A stretch of DNA of 47,211 nt from Acidobacteriota bacterium (GTDB taxonomy: Bacteria; Acidobacteriota; Terriglobia; Acidiferrales; UBA7541): NCBI GenBank assembly GCA_003224145.1, contig QHYN01000207.1, positions 1 to 47,211 of the forward strand. Direction: 5' to 3'. This document shows positions 35,953-46,105 of this stretch, in pieces. Position 1 is the first letter of the stretch. The number at the start of each line of letters is the position of its first letter. Both the position numbers and the translations under genes were made by a program. Under the pieces are notes generated by a model. It made no database searches. It saw only the letters and a program-made list of their open reading frames with translations, and had not been told where the DNA came from.

Positions 35953-37122
35953 CTATCCTCTCCTCCTCGCCTTCTTGGCCGTGCTCCTTGCCTTTTTCCT
36001 CGTGCTGGATTTCTTGCTCTTCCCTCTCAAACTCTTCCGCTTACGGTGCGGGCTCTGAGCCCTTGGTGCTCTCCGTGACGAAAGTTTTCTCTTCAGCGCC
36101 GCCGTCAACATCGAGAAACCCTTCTCCGCCTCTGGTGCCTGCTCCTTCAATCCCGCCAGTTCCCACAGCATCGCCACGTTCCGTCGATCATCTCCCGGAT
36201 CATCGATCGGCGTCTCCGCCACAAACGCCCGCCCCGCCAACCCTTCCGGCCCGGAAGATGCCAGTCGCGGATGCTGCAGAATTCTCGCAAACGCCGCTGC
36301 ACCAATCTTCCCCTTCCCGATATGCGCGTGCCGGTCCACGCGCCCGCCCAACTCCACTTTCGAATCGTTCGCGTGAAAAACTGGCACATTCTCCAGCCCA
36401 AGGGCTCCATCAATCTGCCCAATCGTCGACGCCAATCCAGCTTCGCTCTTGATGTCGTATCCCGCGGCAAAAAGGTGCGCCGTGTCCAGGCACGCGCCCA
36501 CCGGCAATCCCTTCAGCCCCGCCAGAATCTCTCCGATTTCCTCCAGCCGCGACCCAATTGCCGTTCCCATCCCCGCCGTATTCTCAAGCAGAATTTTCAG
36601 TCCGCCCAGCGGCACGCCTTTTGACGCCTGCTTCACCGACTCCACAATCGTCGCAATCGCCTGCCCCGTGGTGGCCTCTCCGCGCGCGCCCGGATGCACC
36701 ACCAGGAAATCCGCTCCCAGCGCCAAGGCCCGCAAAATTTCATCATGGAAAGCTTGAATCGACCGCGTCCGCAGCATCGGTTGCGCCGCGGCCAGATTGA
36801 TCAGGTAATTCGCATGAATCACGAGTGGCCCCAGCCGCAGCTCTCCGCGCCGCGTTCGAAACGCTGCGGCATCGACCTCCGGAATCCGGGCGGGCCCGCC
36901 CTGCCACATCCGCGGGCTCGCGGAAAAAATCTGCACCGCGTTGCAGCCCAATTTTCGTGCGGCTTCCAGGGCGTTGAGGTAGCTTCCCGCAATGGAGGTA
37001 TGAATGCCGATTCGAACGCTTCCGCCCATCCACGATGGGGGCAGCGGTTCTGGCTCAGGTTCCGGGCGGTATTCGTCTTCTGGATCGAACTCGGTCGCTT
37101 GCGTGATGGGCTGTTCCGGCAT
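35953..37122 (-). CDS. nfo: Endonuclease IV (AP endonuclease) with charged extensions
   Basis: The core (about residues 36-325) is a TIM-barrel AP endonuclease of the Nfo family: '[20 protein letters not shown]', '[10 protein letters not shown]', '[15 protein letters not shown]' and '[20 protein letters not shown]' carry the His/Glu/Asp trinuclear-zinc ligands. It cuts DNA 5' of abasic sites in base-excision repair. The N-terminus has an acidic/Pro stretch (about 10-28) and the C-terminus a 45-residue Lys/Arg/Ser tail, both absent from E. coli Nfo; the tail may bind DNA. It is the first gene of nfo-leuS-guaA. Confidence 0.92.
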   Translation of the reverse strand: MPEQPITQATEFDPEDEYRPEPEPEPLPPSWMGGSVRIGIHTSIAGSYLNALEAARKLGCNAVQIFSASPRMWQGGPARIPEVDAAAFRTRRGELRLGPLVIHANYLINLAAAQPMLRTRSIQAFHDEILRALALGADFLVVHPGARGEATTGQAIATIVESVKQASKGVPLGGLKILLENTAGMGTAIGSRLEEIGEILAGLKGLPVGACLDTAHLFAAGYDIKSEAGLASTIGQIDGALGLENVPVFHANDSKVELGGRVDRHAHIGKGKIGAAAFARILQHPRLASSGPEGLAGRAFVAETPIDDPGDDRRNVAMLWELAGLKEQAPEAEKGFSMLTAALKRKLSSRRAPRAQSPHRKRKSLRGKSKKSSTRKKARSTAKKARRRG

Positions 37123-37258
37123 GCCTCAGGAAAATTTCAGCTCCCTGTTAAACTACCCATTCTAGCACACGCTCCAAATCACTCCCTCTGCGGCAATTTT
37201 TCGGTGGTGACCCACGCCGCGAGGGCCCCGTCTCTGGACCGGGAGGTAGCTGAACCCC

Positions 37259-37822
37259 ATGTCCGGTAGTCCGATTATCAGGAGTTACCGAGCGACCGAT
37301 GTTCTTTTCAGCGTTCCCGGCCCAGCACTATTGAGAAGCTTTTACGTGGTGTTATCCTCAATGCTGATGGCGGCCGAAAATTTCAAAGTGCGCGAAATTC
37401 TTCTCATGGTCACTGGATGGGCTGTAACCCTGATGGTCATCATGAGTTGCACTGGCCTCTACGCTCGCAAGTATCGTGAAGGCGCATTGTTGCTGGTTGT
37501 GGCTGCTGCGCTGGCTTTTGTCTTCTTCCGAAGGCGCAAACTCGTTCTTATCCTCAGCGGTTTGTCATGGGTCTTGGTGAACGCGGGCATCACCTTTCCC
37601 TTTCACCCGAGCCTGTTAGGACTGGCGTTGACGATTGGCTCTGCTGCCGGAATCTACTTGACCGTTCGCTGGACTTACAAAAGGTATCCGTACCTATCTT
37701 TTAAGCACATTCATGCTGCATTTGACGGAGAGGCAGCTATGGCTGCCGAGAATGCGCGCATAGAGGCAGAAGCCCGAGAACTCGTGAAGAGACGCCCATA
37801 CGGGCCGTGGTTGTTCCGCTGA
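37259..37822 (+). CDS. Hypothetical membrane protein (187 aa)
   Basis: The product has about four hydrophobic helices (about residues 26-38, 46-66, 76-89 and 96-135), a basic loop (FFRRRK) and a cytoplasmic-like C-terminus of charged helices ('EAAMAAENARIEAEARELVK'). No family is recognised. GGGAGG lies 13 bases before ATG 37259, slightly far; ATG 37361 is an alternative that would lose the first helix. It is divergent from nfo and convergent with the minus ORF at 38032-38340. Confidence 0.55.
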   Translation: MSGSPIIRSYRATDVLFSVPGPALLRSFYVVLSSMLMAAENFKVREILLMVTGWAVTLMVIMSCTGLYARKYREGALLLVVAAALAFVFFRRRKLVLILSGLSWVLVNAGITFPFHPSLLGLALTIGSAAGIYLTVRWTYKRYPYLSFKHIHAAFDGEAAMAAENARIEAEARELVKRRPYGPWLFR

Positions 37823-38031
37823 TTTGTTTCCCAAACTACCTGATTAACGCGCTGACCGGAGAAATGCGACCCGGCTCCGCAGAAGTCAATTTCGAGGGAG
37901 TTATTTCGTTGCTTGGTGAGCCAGGTTCTCGGAAACCGATCCGCGACCAATTTTTTTCCGCCGCGTTGCACCCCTGCCCTTCCGGGCGTCAACCCGCCAG
38001 CGGAAGACGTCCGTCAATTTGTCTGTGCGGA

Positions 38032-38340
38032 CTAGCGCCCGAACATCGAGTACGGAATCCGTCCCGTGGACTCCTCTGGCTGCCGGCTGGACGCCGACGC
38101 GATCACCTGGTCCGCCGGACGATTCGCGATGCGGTCCAGGGCGTCCGCGATGCGCGACAGTTCGTATACCAACTGATCGCTCACCGCCGATTTCTGCACA
38201 ACGACCGATCGTCTGCGCCGGAACTGCTGCACCGCCCAGGCAGTCGCCGCAATGACGAGAACGAGGATTGCCAGGAACTGTTCATAGCCTGTGATGGTGA
38301 TGGTCCGGCCGAAAAAGTGAAAGACATGGTCCGAGAGCAA
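38032..38340 (-). CDS. Small single-pass membrane protein (102 aa), TTG start
   Basis: The longest frame begins at ATG 38448, but GGAGG followed by five A's directly precedes an in-frame TTG at 38340, so TTG is the likely start. The 102-residue product has one membrane helix (about 21-38, '[19 protein letters not shown]'), a basic stop-transfer (RRRR) and a cytoplasmic helix ('[20 protein letters not shown]') that may form a coiled coil. Function is unknown. The same region on + is the 5' flank of the DAHP synthase gene. Confidence 0.5.
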   Translation of the reverse strand: MLSDHVFHFFGRTITITGYEQFLAILVLVIAATAWAVQQFRRRRSVVVQKSAVSDQLVYELSRIADALDRIANRPADQVIASASSRQPEESTGRIPYSMFGR

Positions 38341-38519
38341 TTTTTCCTCCCGGCTGGGGCTCCATGGAACAACTACCTCTTCATTGGATGCCTTCTTGTC
38401 AGCCAACGTCAACCAAATTCTTTGTCCGTCGGCCTGCTCTCGCCTCACTATTTGCGGGTCCTCGCCAGCTTGCCGTAGACTTACCTTCTACCGTTCTACT
38501 CGCCTGGGGGGAGCCGTTC

Positions 38520-39548
38520 ATGCTGGTTGTCATGCAGTCGCACGCCACCGAGGAGCAGGTCCGCGCGGTCTGCCAGCGCATCGAAAGCCTCGGCCTCAAA
38601 GCCCATCCGATTCCGGGCTCTATTCGAACCGCCATTGGTATTACGGGCAATAAGGGCGCCATCGACCTCGGCGTCCTTGAATCCCTTCCCGGCGTCGTCG
38701 AATGCATCCCCGTCAGCAAGCCCTACAAGCTTGTCAGCCGTGACGCAAAGGAAGAAGACACCATCCTTCGCATTCCCACGCCTTCCGGCGACGTTATCGT
38801 TGGCGGCCGGCACGTGGCCCTTGTCGCCGGGCCCTGCGCCGTCGAAACCGAGGAACAATGCCTGGCCATTGCCGAACGCGTCAAAAAATCTGGCGCGCGC
38901 CTTTTCCGCGGCGGCGCATACAAACCCCGCACTTCTCCCTACAGTTTTCAGGGCCTCGGTGAAGAGGGGCTGAAGATTCTTTCGAAAGTCCGCGCCACTT
39001 ACGGTTTCGGTATCGTCACGGAAGCGATCGACAATGAATCTCTCGACCTGGTCGAAGAATATGCGGACGTGATCCAAATCGGCGCGCGCAATATGCAAAA
39101 TTTCTCTCTGCTCAAGCGCGCCGGCCACGCCAAAAAGCCGGTCCTCCTGAAACGCGGCATGTCCGCCACGCTCGACGAATTCCTGATGGCCGCCGAATAC
39201 ATCCTCTCCGAGGGCAATTACAACGTCATGCTCTGTGAACGCGGCGTTCGAACGTTTTCCGATTTTTCCCGCAACACGCTCGACCTCGCCGTCGTCCCCG
39301 CCGTCAAGAAGCGCAGCCACTTGCCTATCTTTGTTGATCCCAGCCACGGAACCGGCAAGCGCCACAAAGTTTTGCCGCTTTCCCGCGCCGCCGTTGCCGT
39401 TGGCGCCGACGGCCTGCTCATTGAAGTCCATCACCAGCCCGACCAGGCGCTCTCCGACGGCATGCAGTCCATTCTTCCGGAAGAATTTGCTTCACTCGCC
39501 GATGAAATGCGCCAAATCGCCGCCGTCCTCCACCGCTCCATCAACTGA
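38520..39548 (+). CDS. aroF: 3-deoxy-7-phosphoheptulonate synthase (DAHP synthase, type I beta)
   Basis: ATG 38520 follows GGGGGGAG. The 342-residue protein has an N-terminal ferredoxin-like (ACT-like) regulatory domain ('[17 protein letters not shown]', about 1-70), as in the Thermotoga enzyme. The catalytic barrel has '[20 protein letters not shown]', '[17 protein letters not shown]', '[18 protein letters not shown]' and '[18 protein letters not shown]'. It joins PEP and erythrose-4-phosphate, the first shikimate step; the N-domain implies feedback by aromatic amino acids. No other aro gene is nearby. Confidence 0.93.
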   Translation: MLVVMQSHATEEQVRAVCQRIESLGLKAHPIPGSIRTAIGITGNKGAIDLGVLESLPGVVECIPVSKPYKLVSRDAKEEDTILRIPTPSGDVIVGGRHVALVAGPCAVETEEQCLAIAERVKKSGARLFRGGAYKPRTSPYSFQGLGEEGLKILSKVRATYGFGIVTEAIDNESLDLVEEYADVIQIGARNMQNFSLLKRAGHAKKPVLLKRGMSATLDEFLMAAEYILSEGNYNVMLCERGVRTFSDFSRNTLDLAVVPAVKKRSHLPIFVDPSHGTGKRHKVLPLSRAAVAVGADGLLIEVHHQPDQALSDGMQSILPEEFASLADEMRQIAAVLHRSIN

Positions 39549-39650
39549 CGGCGTTGCTCACACGTCCGTATTCACTTTTTCCTGGCAAATGAGCTATATT
39601 GCGGCACGCCAGCTTAATCAAAGCTGTTTGATTCGACAGCGGAGGCTCCC

Positions 39651-40655
39651 ATGGATCCCAATTCGTCCCTAAGACTGACTACGCGCCGGGAAATGTTGCA
39701 GCAGGCCAGCAGGCTCGCGAGCGGAGCGTTCTTCGCGCAACTCTTTCCTCCGTCGCTCCTGCGTGCTCCCGGCTCGCGGTACACGCAGCAGGCCAGCACT
39801 CCTCCACCCGACCCGGTCGCCGCGTTTCGCGCGCAGATGGCCGCCGTTCCCATCGAAGCGCAAAAGCTCGCCGACAACCTCACCCTCCTTTCCGGTCCTG
39901 GAGGAAATGTGGTCGTCCTCAATGGCGCTGATGGGAAGTTCGTGGTCGACACCTTCGTTTCGCCAGCATGGTCCAAGCTTAAAGAAGCGCTCGACGGCGT
40001 CAGCAACGCGCCAGTGAAACTCGTCATCAATACGCACTGGCACTTCGACCACACAGACAACAACGCTCCTCTGCATGCTGCCGGTGCAACGGTTCTTGCA
40101 CACGAAAATACCAAGCAGCGTATGTCCGAGCCGCATGACCTCCAGCCACTCGGTCTGCACTTTCCGCCATCACCCGCCGATGCTTTGCCCCAGCAGACCT
40201 TTCAAACCACCCACAGACTCCAGGCCAATGGTGAGACTCTCCTGCTTGAGCACGTGTCGCCCGCACACACGGACACGGACATCTACATTCATTTTCAAAA
40301 GGCCAACGTCATCCACATGGGCGATCTCTTTTTCAATGGCTTGTATCCCTTCATCGACGGAAGTACCGGCGGCAAAATCGCAGGCATGATCGCGGCTGCC
40401 GATAAGGTTCTTCCGCTTGCCAACAACTACACGAAGATTGTTCCCGGCCACGGCTCGCTGGGCAACAAAGCCGACCTTGCTAAGTTCCGGGATTTGCTCA
40501 TCACCGCGCGCGACCGTGTACAGAAATTGAAAGGGGCGGGGAAATCCGCGCAAGAAACTGTTGCCGCAAAACCTTTCGCCGATCTCGAGCCTGCCTGGGG
40601 CAAGGGCTTCTTCAACGGCGATGTATTCGTCCAGATCGTTTACCTGACCCTGTGA
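39651..40655 (+). CDS. Tat-exported metallo-beta-lactamase-fold hydrolase
   Basis: The 334-residue protein has a twin-arginine-like signal 'TTRREMLQQASRLASGAFFA' (residues 10-29). The MBL fold shows 'NTHWHFDHTDNN' (HxHxDH zinc motif, about residue 128), 'VSPAHTDTDIYIHF' and 'KIVPGHGSLGN'. It is probably a periplasmic dizinc hydrolase; lactamase, lactonase and glyoxalase activities are all possible. ATG 39651 is preceded by 'GGAGGCTCCC' at good spacing. It is the next gene after aroF, 100 bases away. Confidence 0.88.
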   Translation: MDPNSSLRLTTRREMLQQASRLASGAFFAQLFPPSLLRAPGSRYTQQASTPPPDPVAAFRAQMAAVPIEAQKLADNLTLLSGPGGNVVVLNGADGKFVVDTFVSPAWSKLKEALDGVSNAPVKLVINTHWHFDHTDNNAPLHAAGATVLAHENTKQRMSEPHDLQPLGLHFPPSPADALPQQTFQTTHRLQANGETLLLEHVSPAHTDTDIYIHFQKANVIHMGDLFFNGLYPFIDGSTGGKIAGMIAAADKVLPLANNYTKIVPGHGSLGNKADLAKFRDLLITARDRVQKLKGAGKSAQETVAAKPFADLEPAWGKGFFNGDVFVQIVYLTL

Positions 40656-40749
40656 CTCTGCGATTCTGGCGCGTCACAATTTCTTTGACTGCTCTCGCCG
40701 TTCGCAGCGATCAACTGGTCCTGGATTTTTTGGTTGTCAAGGCGCTGTT

Positions 40750-42495
40750 TCAGCCCGGGATCCGCAATTTCTTTTTCTGAGAACCCTTCTGTTTGTAGAG
40801 GGCGCGATCGGCTGCTCCCAAAAGTTCCTCGAGAGTAAGACCGTCTTGCGGGAATATGGCCGTGCCAGTACTCACCGAGAGCGGCGGGTGCTCGCCATCT
40901 TCGTGGAGCCGCCTGGAAATTCGATTCGCCACCTGCTCTGCCTCTTTCGATTCTGTTTCCGGCAGCACCAGGACGAACTCGTCGCCCCCATATCTCGCGG
41001 CGGTATCAATCCCGCGAGAATGAAGCCGCAAGATGGCCGCCAGCCGGCAAAGCGCCCGGCTTCCTGTAAGGTGGCCATAGGCGTCATTGATTTTCTTCAG
41101 CCCGTCGAGATCCAGCAAGATGACCGCGAAAGACTTGCCCGTGCGTCCGAACCTGTTGATTTCCGCGTCGAGCGCGTCGCGAAGCCGCCGGTAGTTGGCC
41201 AACCCCGTCAGGGGATCCCTTGTCGCTAAACGCTGGATCTCCTCATCTGCTCGTTTACGCTCGCTGATGTCCACGATCGCGCTTAAGACCAGAGGCCCCT
41301 CCTCCGTGTCGATCGGGTTGAGTCCAATCTCGACGGGAAACTCGCTGCCATCCTTCCGTACGGCATAGAGGTCCCGGCCCGCGCCCATCGGTCTGGCTCG
41401 TGGCGAGGAAGAGAATCCCATCCGGTGCTCTGGGTGGCCGCCCCGGAACCGCTCCGGGATAAGCGCCTCGACTGATTGGCCGGTTAGCTCTTCCCGGTTG
41501 TAACCAAACATTTTCACTGCCTGAGAGTTCACCATAACAATTTTGCCCTGCCGGTCTATCATCACCATCGCGTTCGGAGCCGACTCGACGGCAAGCCTAA
41601 ATCTCTCACCCGCTCGCTTGTGCTGGGAAATTTCGGCAGCGAGAGCTAGGGTCGTGATGGCCATAATGCCCATGAACAATTGCAATAGCAGCAAAGACGT
41701 GTTTTGGGACTCTCTTGAAAATGGGCCAAACCCGTGCAAAGTGCCCCACGTGGCAACCGCTGCCAGGGCGCAAATTGCGGTCGCCCCTTGCCGGCGGCCA
41801 AACCGGAACGCCGCCCAGATCAGAAAAGGAACGCAAAAATATTCCAAAGGATAATTCTTCTGGCCGGAGTGAAACCGGCCTCCGAATACAATCCAGGCCG
41901 TGAAAAATAGCCCCACAAACCAGAAAGCGAACTCGACAATCTGTTTACGGTTCCAGTTCAGTCGGGGATTCTCCCTCCACAGGAGCAGGAAGGGAGTGAC
42001 AACTACCGCGCCGACGGCGTCCCCTAGCCACCACGTGGTCCAGATGGCCCCCAACATCGCCCAGTCAGCGAATCCCCCTAAGGCCAGGGTCGTGACGCCG
42101 ACCGTTGCGCTTACTGTCGTGCTGACCATTCCTGCAAGGAAAGCAAACTTGAAAATATCGCGGGCCCTCTGAAAGGCACGCTGGCCGCCAGCGAATCGGT
42201 TTACCAAATAGCAGGCCGCCACTCCTTCTAACGTGTTTCCGATGGCAATCCCGATGGATGTGGTAAGTGTGCCTGCTGTGGTCAAGTTTACAAGGAATGC
42301 CCCTGCCAGGATCCCCGGCCACACGCGGTAGCCAAGAATGAGGAGCGCCGCAAGTGCAATCCCGGTGCAGGGCCATATGGCGGTGGCGCTGGCATTGACG
42401 GAGGCGAGTTTCAGGCCGAGCTTACCGGCAGCGAAATAGACGACCGCCAGCGCCGCCAGGAGGGGCACATCCTTAAGAGAACGGGAACGGAACAT
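40750..42495 (-). CDS. MASE1-PAS-GGDEF diguanylate cyclase
   Basis: Eight or so N-terminal membrane helices (to about residue 300) match the MASE1 sensor domain. A PAS domain ('FRLAVESAPNAMVMIDRQGK') and a GGDEF domain follow. The active loop is intact (YGGDEF, about residue 505). RGID sits five residues before it, so the inhibitory I-site RxxD is present, with the same spacing as in PleD (RAID). It should make c-di-GMP and be feedback-inhibited. ATG 42495 is preferred over 42531. A receiver-PilZ protein is upstream on the same strand. Confidence 0.9.
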   Translation of the reverse strand: MFRSRSLKDVPLLAALAVVYFAAGKLGLKLASVNASATAIWPCTGIALAALLILGYRVWPGILAGAFLVNLTTAGTLTTSIGIAIGNTLEGVAACYLVNRFAGGQRAFQRARDIFKFAFLAGMVSTTVSATVGVTTLALGGFADWAMLGAIWTTWWLGDAVGAVVVTPFLLLWRENPRLNWNRKQIVEFAFWFVGLFFTAWIVFGGRFHSGQKNYPLEYFCVPFLIWAAFRFGRRQGATAICALAAVATWGTLHGFGPFSRESQNTSLLLLQLFMGIMAITTLALAAEISQHKRAGERFRLAVESAPNAMVMIDRQGKIVMVNSQAVKMFGYNREELTGQSVEALIPERFRGGHPEHRMGFSSSPRARPMGAGRDLYAVRKDGSEFPVEIGLNPIDTEEGPLVLSAIVDISERKRADEEIQRLATRDPLTGLANYRRLRDALDAEINRFGRTGKSFAVILLDLDGLKKINDAYGHLTGSRALCRLAAILRLHSRGIDTAARYGGDEFVLVLPETESKEAEQVANRISRRLHEDGEHPPLSVSTGTAIFPQDGLTLEELLGAADRALYKQKGSQKKKLRIPG

Positions 42496-42720
42496 GGTCC
42501 GCTCTACCTCGTACAAGAGCGCGCCGCACATGGAGCCGCGGACGTTGGCCCATGCTCTCCGTTCGAAACCCCAAACTATTTTCTAAGCCTTTATTTTACA
42601 ACGGCCTAGCGGGCCGCCGCTAGCGGACGTCAAGGGCGTGTTTCCAGCTTGCTACCTCATCCCCTATACGGCGCAAGACCCGATGCCGCACTCCCTCCCT
42701 TGGCGGCCTTGTGTCTGGGC

Positions 42721-43434
42721 TCAATTCCCCCCTCCCCCTTGACTCCGTTTCTCCGCCAGGCGTTCTCGCCCTGCCAGCCAGGCATCCAGTTGCTCCCCGC
42801 CTTTACCACGCAGCGTTTGCAAGAGGATTCCTGCCATTCCCTCCGCGCTTACCCATGTCACCTGCCCCTTCCCGCTCACCCGCACCCCAAGGGACAATTC
42901 GAACACGAAGTCCACCACCGCCCCGTGCTTCAAAGCCTTCGCTGTGCACACGGCCATTCCTCCGCCGCTCAAATCCGTCATGCGCCCTTGCTGCTCCCCC
43001 ACTCCTTCCTTCAACGTCACCGCCAGATTCACCGGATACCGGAAATATCTTCGTTGCTCGTGCACCAGCAAATCTTTGGAGATCTTGATATGCAGCGCTA
43101 CACCCTCCTCATTCAGGGGCTTGCGCAGCAGAAAATTGGCGCCCGCACTCAAGATCTGCGTGGACTCTTTCGTGCTTCCGCCGCACGCAAAGATCACCGC
43201 TTTGCTATTCGACGTTCCCTTGCGGGTCGATTCGATCAGCCCCAGCGCCCCCGGCACGTCCATGTCCACAAACACGCCGTCAATCTTTCTCCGGTTCAGG
43301 CACTCCCTCGCTTCATGCGCCGTCGGCACCAGCACAAACTTGGCCCCAAGTTTCTTCACGCCTTTGGAGACCGCCTGCATCGTTGCATAGTCGCTGGACA
43401 CGAGCACAAATTCGAGCTCTTGGGGCTGGGTCAT
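42721..43434 (-). CDS. Receiver-PilZ protein (c-di-GMP effector)
   Basis: The 237-residue protein has an N-terminal receiver-like domain (1-115). The beta-3 Asp is present ('VFVDMDVPG') and so is the Lys ('LLRKPL'), but the N-terminal acidic pair is reduced to 'VSSDY', so phosphorylation is uncertain. The C-terminal PilZ domain (about 125-215) has RRYFR (RxxxR) and DLSGGG (DxSxxG), the c-di-GMP ligands. It could link phosphorelay or partner binding to the second messenger made by its neighbour. A strong promoter lies upstream. Confidence 0.85.
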   Translation of the reverse strand: MTQPQELEFVLVSSDYATMQAVSKGVKKLGAKFVLVPTAHEARECLNRRKIDGVFVDMDVPGALGLIESTRKGTSNSKAVIFACGGSTKESTQILSAGANFLLRKPLNEEGVALHIKISKDLLVHEQRRYFRYPVNLAVTLKEGVGEQQGRMTDLSGGGMAVCTAKALKHGAVVDFVFELSLGVRVSGKGQVTWVSAEGMAGILLQTLRGKGGEQLDAWLAGRERLAEKRSQGGGGN

Positions 43435-43515
43435 GGTAGCGGGGATTCTCCGTTATTTTGTGAAGGATGTTCTGTAAGGTCTGCCTGTTGGCTTGTTTTT
43501 TGTTTTGCGGCCGCC

Positions 43516-43543
43516 ATTATAACGAAAACATTTTTTCTGTCGA
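43516..43543 (-). promoter_or_regulatory. Strong sigma-70-like promoter for the receiver-PilZ gene
   Basis: On the minus strand TCGACA (43543-43538) and TATAAT (43521-43516) are 16 bases apart. Five of six and six of six bases match consensus. The leader to ATG 43434 is about 80 bases. Confidence 0.7.
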
Positions 43544-43661
43544 GATTCTTGCGCAGTGCATCCTTCCACAGTGAGAACCCGGGGGATCCCCACTTTTCTC
43601 TAGTACCGTGACCACCCAGTTCAATGCGCCCTGGCCGCAAGAATTTCATTTCGCGTCTGCT

Positions 43662-44345
43662 TCAGCTCCTTGCTGCCTTCTTGCATTCGACTTCGGTCCC
43701 CCGCGTGTCCCGACCAACGAGTGCGAGAGCCTCCTCGGTGGTGATGTGCCGAGCGCCACGGGACTGGAGCTCGTCGAGGATCTCGCTTCCCTTTTTTTGA
43801 TCGAGCGACCGGATCGCGTCTTTGACCAGCTTGACGCGTCGACCCCGGCACAACAGACCATCGGCCGCGCAGCGGACGCAATATTCCGTTACCACGCCGA
43901 AGACAAGGAAATCAGGACCGGGATCGAAAGCGGGCGAGTTCGCGGCGCTGAGTCGCGCGAGCAGCGCGTCGGTATTGGGATTGTCGAACACATCGAGCGT
44001 GTTCTTCTCTAGAATCACTTGCTGGTAGGCGCCGAGGTCACGCGGTAGAGCGAATTCCTGCTGGTTCGGAATGACGAGGTAGTTGGCGGCGCGCGCCTCG
44101 GGAATGAGCTCCGCCCCGGGAGTGCCTTTCACGCAGTGAGGTGGCCATTCGCGAAATTCGGGATCGTCGGGCTGATGCGCGTCAGCCGAGGAAATCAGAA
44201 AGGCGCGGCCCTGACGTGCGGTTTCGACCAAGCGATTTAGGTTAGGGATAATTTTTTCGGCCTGGGGAACGTACAATTTTCCGCCCGGCAACAGGAAATC
44301 GGCCTGCGCGTCCACTTCCCACAAAAGCGTATTTCTGGAGACCAT
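43662..44345 (-). CDS. pncA: Nicotinamidase (isochorismatase superfamily)
   Basis: ATG 44345 is five bases after GGAGG (44357 is an upstream in-frame ATG that overlaps this site). The catalytic triad is D12 (WEVDAQADF), K114 (LEKNTLDVF) and C156 (TEYCVRC). Metal ligands D55, H57 and H70 lie in 'SADAHQPDDPEF' and 'WPPHCVKGTPGAE', the pattern of nicotinamidases. It would deamidate nicotinamide to nicotinate, the substrate of the adjacent gene product. It is 16 bases after pncB; the two form an operon. Confidence 0.85.
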   Translation of the reverse strand: MVSRNTLLWEVDAQADFLLPGGKLYVPQAEKIIPNLNRLVETARQGRAFLISSADAHQPDDPEFREWPPHCVKGTPGAELIPEARAANYLVIPNQQEFALPRDLGAYQQVILEKNTLDVFDNPNTDALLARLSAANSPAFDPGPDFLVFGVVTEYCVRCAADGLLCRGRRVKLVKDAIRSLDQKKGSEILDELQSRGARHITTEEALALVGRDTRGTEVECKKAARS

Positions 44346-44361
44346 TTTCACCTCCATTGAT

Positions 44362-45741
44362 TCAGATGCGCGCGGTCTTCACAACGGCTTGCCGCACCTG
44401 ATCGCACAGCTCCTCGAGACGCGTGCTGTAGCGGACGGGGAACGGCTGCTGTGCGGGACGCAGGGCCAGGATATGGTCGGGAAAGCGCCCGCAGCCAGCA
44501 AGGAAACGTTGCCGGGCCGTCTGTGCTGTGGTTGCGGCAGATGCCACGGCTTCTTCCAGCCGCCGGCCTTGCCGCATCACCGGAACGAGCAGGACCTCCG
44601 CAGCCGTGAATGATTCCTCATCAAGGCCAATGACATCGCCAGAGAATTTGCCTTCTTCGCCGGTAAATCGAAAAACCTGCTTGCGGCCGGGATAGGTCAT
44701 CTTCTCCTGGCTGAACTTCGCGGCGCTGCGGACGTTTCCATCCATCTCGACTTCGACCAGCTTATAAATCACGCCGACGGCGGGCGAGTCGGCGGAGGTC
44801 GACAGCGCAGTCCCGACTCCAAAGGCATCGATACGCGCTCCGCTCCGCAGCAGATCTTCGATTCGATCTTCGTCAAGGTCCCCGGAGGCGAAAATCTGCA
44901 CGTCGGTCCACCCGGCCCGGTCCAGCCGTCGCCGCACCCATAGGCTATCGGCAAGAATATCGCCACTGTCGAGACGCACACCGCCAGGCTTGCGGCACAG
45001 CGCCATGATTTTTTCGATGGCCGCGTGAACATCGTACGTATCGACGAGAAGCGTGGATTGCTCCGGGAAAACATCCAGGAAATCGCGGAAGGCCTCGGCT
45101 TCGTCGGCGTGGGCCATGATCCAGGAGTGGGCTTGCGTGCCATAAACGGGGATGCCGAAGCGCCGACCGGAGTAGGTGTTTGACGTTCCTTGGCAACCAC
45201 CAATGAATGCGGCACGCGCGGCGAGAATGCCGGCCTCCATGCCATGCGCGCGCCGCGAACCAAATTCGACCACGGGACGTCCGGCAGCGGCGGTGATGAT
45301 GCGGGCCGCTTTGCTGGCAATAAGCGTCTGAAAATGCAGAATGCTGAGCAGGCCCGTCTCGACGAGTTGCGCATCCGCAATCGGCGCAGTTAAACGCAAC
45401 AGCGGTTCGCCGGGAAAGAAGATGGTTCCCTCGGGGAGCGCCCAAACATCCCCGGTAAACTGGAATTGCGAGAGATAGTCAAAGAATTCCGAATGGACAT
45501 GGCCGAAGCTCGGAAGAGCGCGCAGATAGGAAACGTCTTCGTCCGAGAAACGAACGTTTTCCAGAAAATCGAGCGCCTGTTCCAGGCCTGCGGCCACCAG
45601 ATAATTGCGGCGATGCGGAAGCTGCCGAACAAACAGTTCGAAGGTGGCGCGGGCCTCGAAGCCGTTCTGCACATAGCCGGCCGCCATGGTGAGTTCATAG
45701 AGGTCGGTGAGGAGTCCTGAGTAAAGTCCGTTAGGAACCAT
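44362..45741 (-). CDS. pncB: Nicotinate phosphoribosyltransferase
   Basis: ATG 45741 begins 'VPNGLYSGLLTDLYELTMA', the usual start of the family, giving 459 residues. Landmarks are 'EFGSRRAHGMEAGILAARAA', 'GTQAHSWIMAH' and 'GVRLDSGDILADSLWVRRRL', the phosphoribosyl-binding segments. It makes nicotinate mononucleotide in the Preiss-Handler pathway. An N-terminal in-frame extension to 46008 crosses the divergent promoter and is ignored. It is the first gene of the pncB-pncA unit. Confidence 0.93.
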   Translation of the reverse strand: MVPNGLYSGLLTDLYELTMAAGYVQNGFEARATFELFVRQLPHRRNYLVAAGLEQALDFLENVRFSDEDVSYLRALPSFGHVHSEFFDYLSQFQFTGDVWALPEGTIFFPGEPLLRLTAPIADAQLVETGLLSILHFQTLIASKAARIITAAAGRPVVEFGSRRAHGMEAGILAARAAFIGGCQGTSNTYSGRRFGIPVYGTQAHSWIMAHADEAEAFRDFLDVFPEQSTLLVDTYDVHAAIEKIMALCRKPGGVRLDSGDILADSLWVRRRLDRAGWTDVQIFASGDLDEDRIEDLLRSGARIDAFGVGTALSTSADSPAVGVIYKLVEVEMDGNVRSAAKFSQEKMTYPGRKQVFRFTGEEGKFSGDVIGLDEESFTAAEVLLVPVMRQGRRLEEAVASAATTAQTARQRFLAGCGRFPDHILALRPAQQPFPVRYSTRLEELCDQVRQAVVKTARI

Positions 45742-46105
45742 ACTGGAAAAGAGATTATGCCAGCCGGAGCAAAAGGGCAAAGGGAGATCAACCTCCTGAA
45801 GAGGATACAAGGCGTTTCCGGCGCACAACATGCGGTCTACGGCCGTGTCGTGGCCGTCACTAGGAACGGAACTGTTGAGGCCATACCTTACGACTGCGCT
45901 TTCCAGTGCGAACCAGCATTCCATCAAAACGCCCGCATAAGAGGTACTAAGGGATTCACCTGACCGTCTTTCAGGGTATCCCTTCGATTGGCGGTGAATC
46001 CCTTCCATGTTAATTGACCACCGAGCGGACGGTCGGGCAAAGCTGACGCTGCAGTCTCACCAGGCCCGCGCCTCTGACTCCGACAGCGAGCAGGACCACC
46101 GCTAC

